Positions 62,036 to 64,000 of a stretch of DNA of 64,000 nucleotides are shown in pieces. The stretch is from Corynebacterium sp. TAE3-ERU16 (lineage in GTDB: Bacteria > Actinomycetota > Actinomycetes > Mycobacteriales > Mycobacteriaceae). A program made the translations under genes and the position numbers. Positions within the stretch are counted from its first letter, which is position 1. Every line of letters starts with the position of its first letter. Below the pieces are notes generated by a model. The model ran no database searches, was not told the DNA's origin, and saw only the letters and a list, made by a program, of their open reading frames with translations. The DNA lies in contig NZ_JAHUTN010000001.1 in NCBI RefSeq assembly GCF_019209935.1, positions 124,001 to 188,000 of the forward strand, given 5' to 3'.

Positions 62036-62111
62036 TCCCCCATAGCTCAATTGGCAGAGCATTCGACTGTTAATCGAAGGGTTACTGGTTCGAGTCCAGT
62101 TGGGGGAGCCA
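62036..62111 (+). tRNA. tRNA-Asn (GUU anticodon)
   Basis: 76 nt with encoded CCA. Acceptor TCCCCCA pairs with TGGGGGA; D-arm TAGCTCAATTGGCAGAGCA; anticodon loop CTGTTAA; T-arm CTGG TTCGAGT CCAG. The 60 bases upstream are AT-rich (GATATAGTAATTTTTCG) and hold its promoter. Confidence 0.96.
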
Positions 62112-62168
62112 CAGAGAAGGTCGGACGGTTTCCACCGCCCGGCCTTTCTTCTTTCCACCGCCCGGGCG

Positions 62169-63119
62169 TCAGTCGGATCCGTCGGTGTCCACGGTGTCCA
62201 CGAGCGCACGCATGAGTGCCCAGTCCTGGACGGCTACGCCCACGGATTTGAATACGGTGACCCTCGCCGGATCGTGGGACACATCTCCCGCCGCGAGGGC
62301 GGAGCCGAGGGTACGCAGATCCCCCGGATCCAGTTCGCCGTTGTCCACCGCCTCTATGATCTCCCCCGCTTCAGCCGTCACGGCCTCGACGTCGTCGACG
62401 AACAGTGCCGTGCGTGCGACGTCCGCTCCCGACATCTCCCGCATCTCCGGACGGTAGGACCCGATGAGATTGACGTGCGCTCCGGGTTCGAGGTCCTCGA
62501 GTCTGAACAGTTCCTCGGTCGACGGTGTGACACAGCAGATGATGTCGGCGCCGGCGACGGCGGCACGCGGATCGTCGGAGGCGGTGAACCGGACATCCGG
62601 GAATTCGCCGGCGACCCGTGCGATGCACGCCTCCGCCGATTCCCGGGTCAGGGCGGCGACGGTGACCGAGCTGATCGCGCGGACGGCGAGCACCGCGCGG
62701 ATCTGGTCGGGGGCCTGTCCCCCGGCGCCGATGACCGTCAGCGCATCGGCGTCGGGCGCCGCCAGCAGATCCGCCGCGACACCGCTGACAGCCCCGGTGC
62801 GCATCGCGGTGGCCTCCGCCGCGTCCGTACCGACGTGCCGTTCGGTGCGCCACTCCTCCCACGTGAGCGTCCCCGACAGCGCCGGACGCCGGCCCGTGAA
62901 ATTCGCCGACAACGACTTCACCGCGAGCGTCTCACTCGCGATGTGTCGCACCGGCATGACGAGGAAGTTCCCCTCGCCCGGAGCGAAACGCAACGGGATC
63001 TCGAACTCACCCCCGTGCAGGCTGATCAGGGCCTCGCGGACCCGGTCGACGACGGTGCCCATGTCGACGGCCACGCGCAGCTGCTCGGCGTCGAACCAGA
63101 TGGTACGGGACGGTGCCAC
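62169..63119 (-). CDS. Ornithine cyclodeaminase / mu-crystallin family protein
   Basis: 316-residue NAD(P)-binding protein. The Rossmann motif is VIGAGGQAPDQIRAV (about 118-132), and later segments are DIICCVTPSTEELFR, HVNLIGSYRPEMREM and the final VFKSVGVAVQDWA, all typical of the family. Members include ornithine cyclodeaminase, alanine dehydrogenase and ketimine reductases; the substrate is not decided here. GTG at 63119 has AGGAGG with a short 4-base spacing. Confidence 0.92.
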   Translation of the reverse strand: MAPSRTIWFDAEQLRVAVDMGTVVDRVREALISLHGGEFEIPLRFAPGEGNFLVMPVRHIASETLAVKSLSANFTGRRPALSGTLTWEEWRTERHVGTDAAEATAMRTGAVSGVAADLLAAPDADALTVIGAGGQAPDQIRAVLAVRAISSVTVAALTRESAEACIARVAGEFPDVRFTASDDPRAAVAGADIICCVTPSTEELFRLEDLEPGAHVNLIGSYRPEMREMSGADVARTALFVDDVEAVTAEAGEIIEAVDNGELDPGDLRTLGSALAAGDVSHDPARVTVFKSVGVAVQDWALMRALVDTVDTDGSD

Positions 63120-63362
63120 ATGTCCTCCTCGGGGTAGCGGTGGAGGATCGTGTGCCGTGCACCGCCCCGACGCTCCACCGGTCCCCGGGGCACGGAACCG
63201 ACCCCAGACTAACAACATTCCCCGTCGCGACCGGTGGCAACCCGGAGCCGCCCACCGGCGGTGGTGGGTCGCCTGCTCCGGACCGCTGCCCGTGGTCGAC
63301 ACCTTCGGTAGAGTGAGGACAACGACCCCAGCCCCCCCCCAATCAAGGAGCATCCCCCTCAC

Positions 63363-63614
63363 ATGATCCAGTTCGTCGTCGGTGCGGCCGCAGGTTACGT
63401 CTTCGGCACGAAGGCCGGCCGAAAGCGCTACCACCAGCTCAAGAAGGGGTACACCATGGCGGTCGAGTCTCCGGTGGCCCGCGCCGCTGTCACCGCGACC
63501 CGGAAGGCCGTCGCCAACAAACTCGATCCGGAACCCCGGATGAAGGAGGTCAAGGACCTCCGCAGGGGCACCACGGGGTCCGGTCAGACGATCCTTGAAC
63601 CCGACGAGGACTGA
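63363..63614 (+). CDS. Small conserved actinobacterial protein, 83 aa
   Basis: Starts MIQFVVGAAAGYVFGTKAGR, a short hydrophobic glycine/alanine-rich segment followed by a basic patch (KRYHQLKKGY), like YtxH-type membrane-associated proteins, with an acidic C-terminus. AAGGAG lies about 11 bases before the ATG, and TAGAGT (63309-63314) could be the -10. A run of nine cytosines (63332-63340) sits in the leader. Function unknown. Confidence 0.82.
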   Translation: MIQFVVGAAAGYVFGTKAGRKRYHQLKKGYTMAVESPVARAAVTATRKAVANKLDPEPRMKEVKDLRRGTTGSGQTILEPDED

Positions 63615-63769
63615 CCCGGGCTTCGGCCGCCCGAAAAAAATCTTTCGAGCCACCGTTCCGCACTGCTGCAAAACAGCGTATTCTCGCTGGTGCAGGATGC
63701 GGCCACGGTGGCTCTCTCCTGTGGCGACCCCCACCCGGGGCCGCCGGTACCAGGTGAGAGGGGACGAAA

Positions 63770-64000
63770 ATGACCGCGACAGCGGACCTCTACGGGGACA
63801 ACGTCGGCGCCACGCTGGCGACCACGGTGTACTCGCGCGCCACGGCGGGTGAACGCTACCGCATACCCGGATGGCACGACGATCAGGCCCGGGAAGTGTG
63901 GGAGAGACTGGTCGAGGTCGGACGCGCCGCCGGATCCGACCCCAACGATCTCGTGCTGACCGGTAAATCGAACGTCGCGGGAACCGTGTGGCGGTCGATG
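63770..64000 (+). CDS. Unrecognised protein, 3' end cut by the window edge
   Basis: 77 codons are present from ATG 63770, which has GAGAGGGGA just upstream. The product begins MTATADLYGDNVGATLATT and continues with a charged, helical region (DDQAREVWERLVEVGRAAG) and LVLTGKSNVAGTVWRSM. GC3 is high, so it is coding. I do not recognise the family from this fragment. Confidence 0.7.
   Translation, partial: MTATADLYGDNVGATLATTVYSRATAGERYRIPGWHDDQAREVWERLVEVGRAAGSDPNDLVLTGKSNVAGTVWRSM

Overview
The window comes from a high-GC actinobacterium, almost certainly a Corynebacterium. It has the corynebacterial pyruvate/2-oxoglutarate dehydrogenase parts (a three-lipoyl E2 and a homodimeric-type E1, AceE), a HmuO-type heme oxygenase, and a gene order that follows the lipB-lipA-glnA-glnE-glnA2 ... 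rnhA/cobC-ptpA-surf1-cobD ... aceE backbone of Corynebacterium and Mycobacterium. No species is assigned.

Layout. 0-15 kb is core metabolism: the cobT/cobS end of a cobalamin cluster, ilvE, pepA, a small conserved gene, the E2 gene, a TetR regulator, lipB, lipA, a DUF4191 membrane protein, an AspT-type permease, an RDD protein and glnA. 15-30.6 kb is an accessory block: a PPM-phosphatase-like gene, a nucleoside hydrolase and MFS pair, ohr, DUF1345, a class III anaerobic ribonucleotide reductase (nrdDG), a strongly decayed mobile-element zone (IS3 and ISL3 relics, a tyrosine-recombinase remnant, a CRISPR-like repeat pair), hmuO and a CPBP protease. This block separates glnA from glnE and glnA2, which are close together in mycobacteria. 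30.6-46 kb holds glnA2-glnE, a proline iminopeptidase, a CYTH-CHAD protein, a galactokinase-like protein, an RNB nuclease, rnpB and an operon-like run of RNase H/phosphatase, zinc-ribbon, Nif3 and CobC genes. 46-52 kb carries a ptkA/ptpA-like pair, surf1, cobD and a BAAT-like hydrolase. 52-64 kb holds aceE, small genes, acyl carrier protein, a serine hydrolase, a dicarboxylate symporter, a TRIC-type channel, two of the three tRNAs and an ornithine cyclodeaminase-like gene.

How the genes connect. The E2 gene, lipB, lipA and aceE together supply the lipoylated 2-oxoacid dehydrogenase system. glnA, glnA2 and glnE form nitrogen assimilation and its adenylylation switch. cobT, cobS, cobD and a CobC-like aminotransferase are dispersed parts of cobalamin synthesis. 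nrdD and nrdG overlap by four bases and provide oxygen-independent deoxynucleotide synthesis.

A recurring architectural feature is a TANNNT -10 hexamer placed 7 or 8 bases before an ATG or GTG, with no Shine-Dalgarno sequence. It is seen before at least 14 annotated genes plus two small or broken reading frames, which implies leaderless mRNAs. I found no clearly new multi-gene system. The best leads are the relic island with its CRISPR-like repeat pair, the tandem operator array before a frameshifted gene near 60.7 kb, two proteins that have lost expected catalytic residues, and an exact 254-bp repeat inside the E2 gene.
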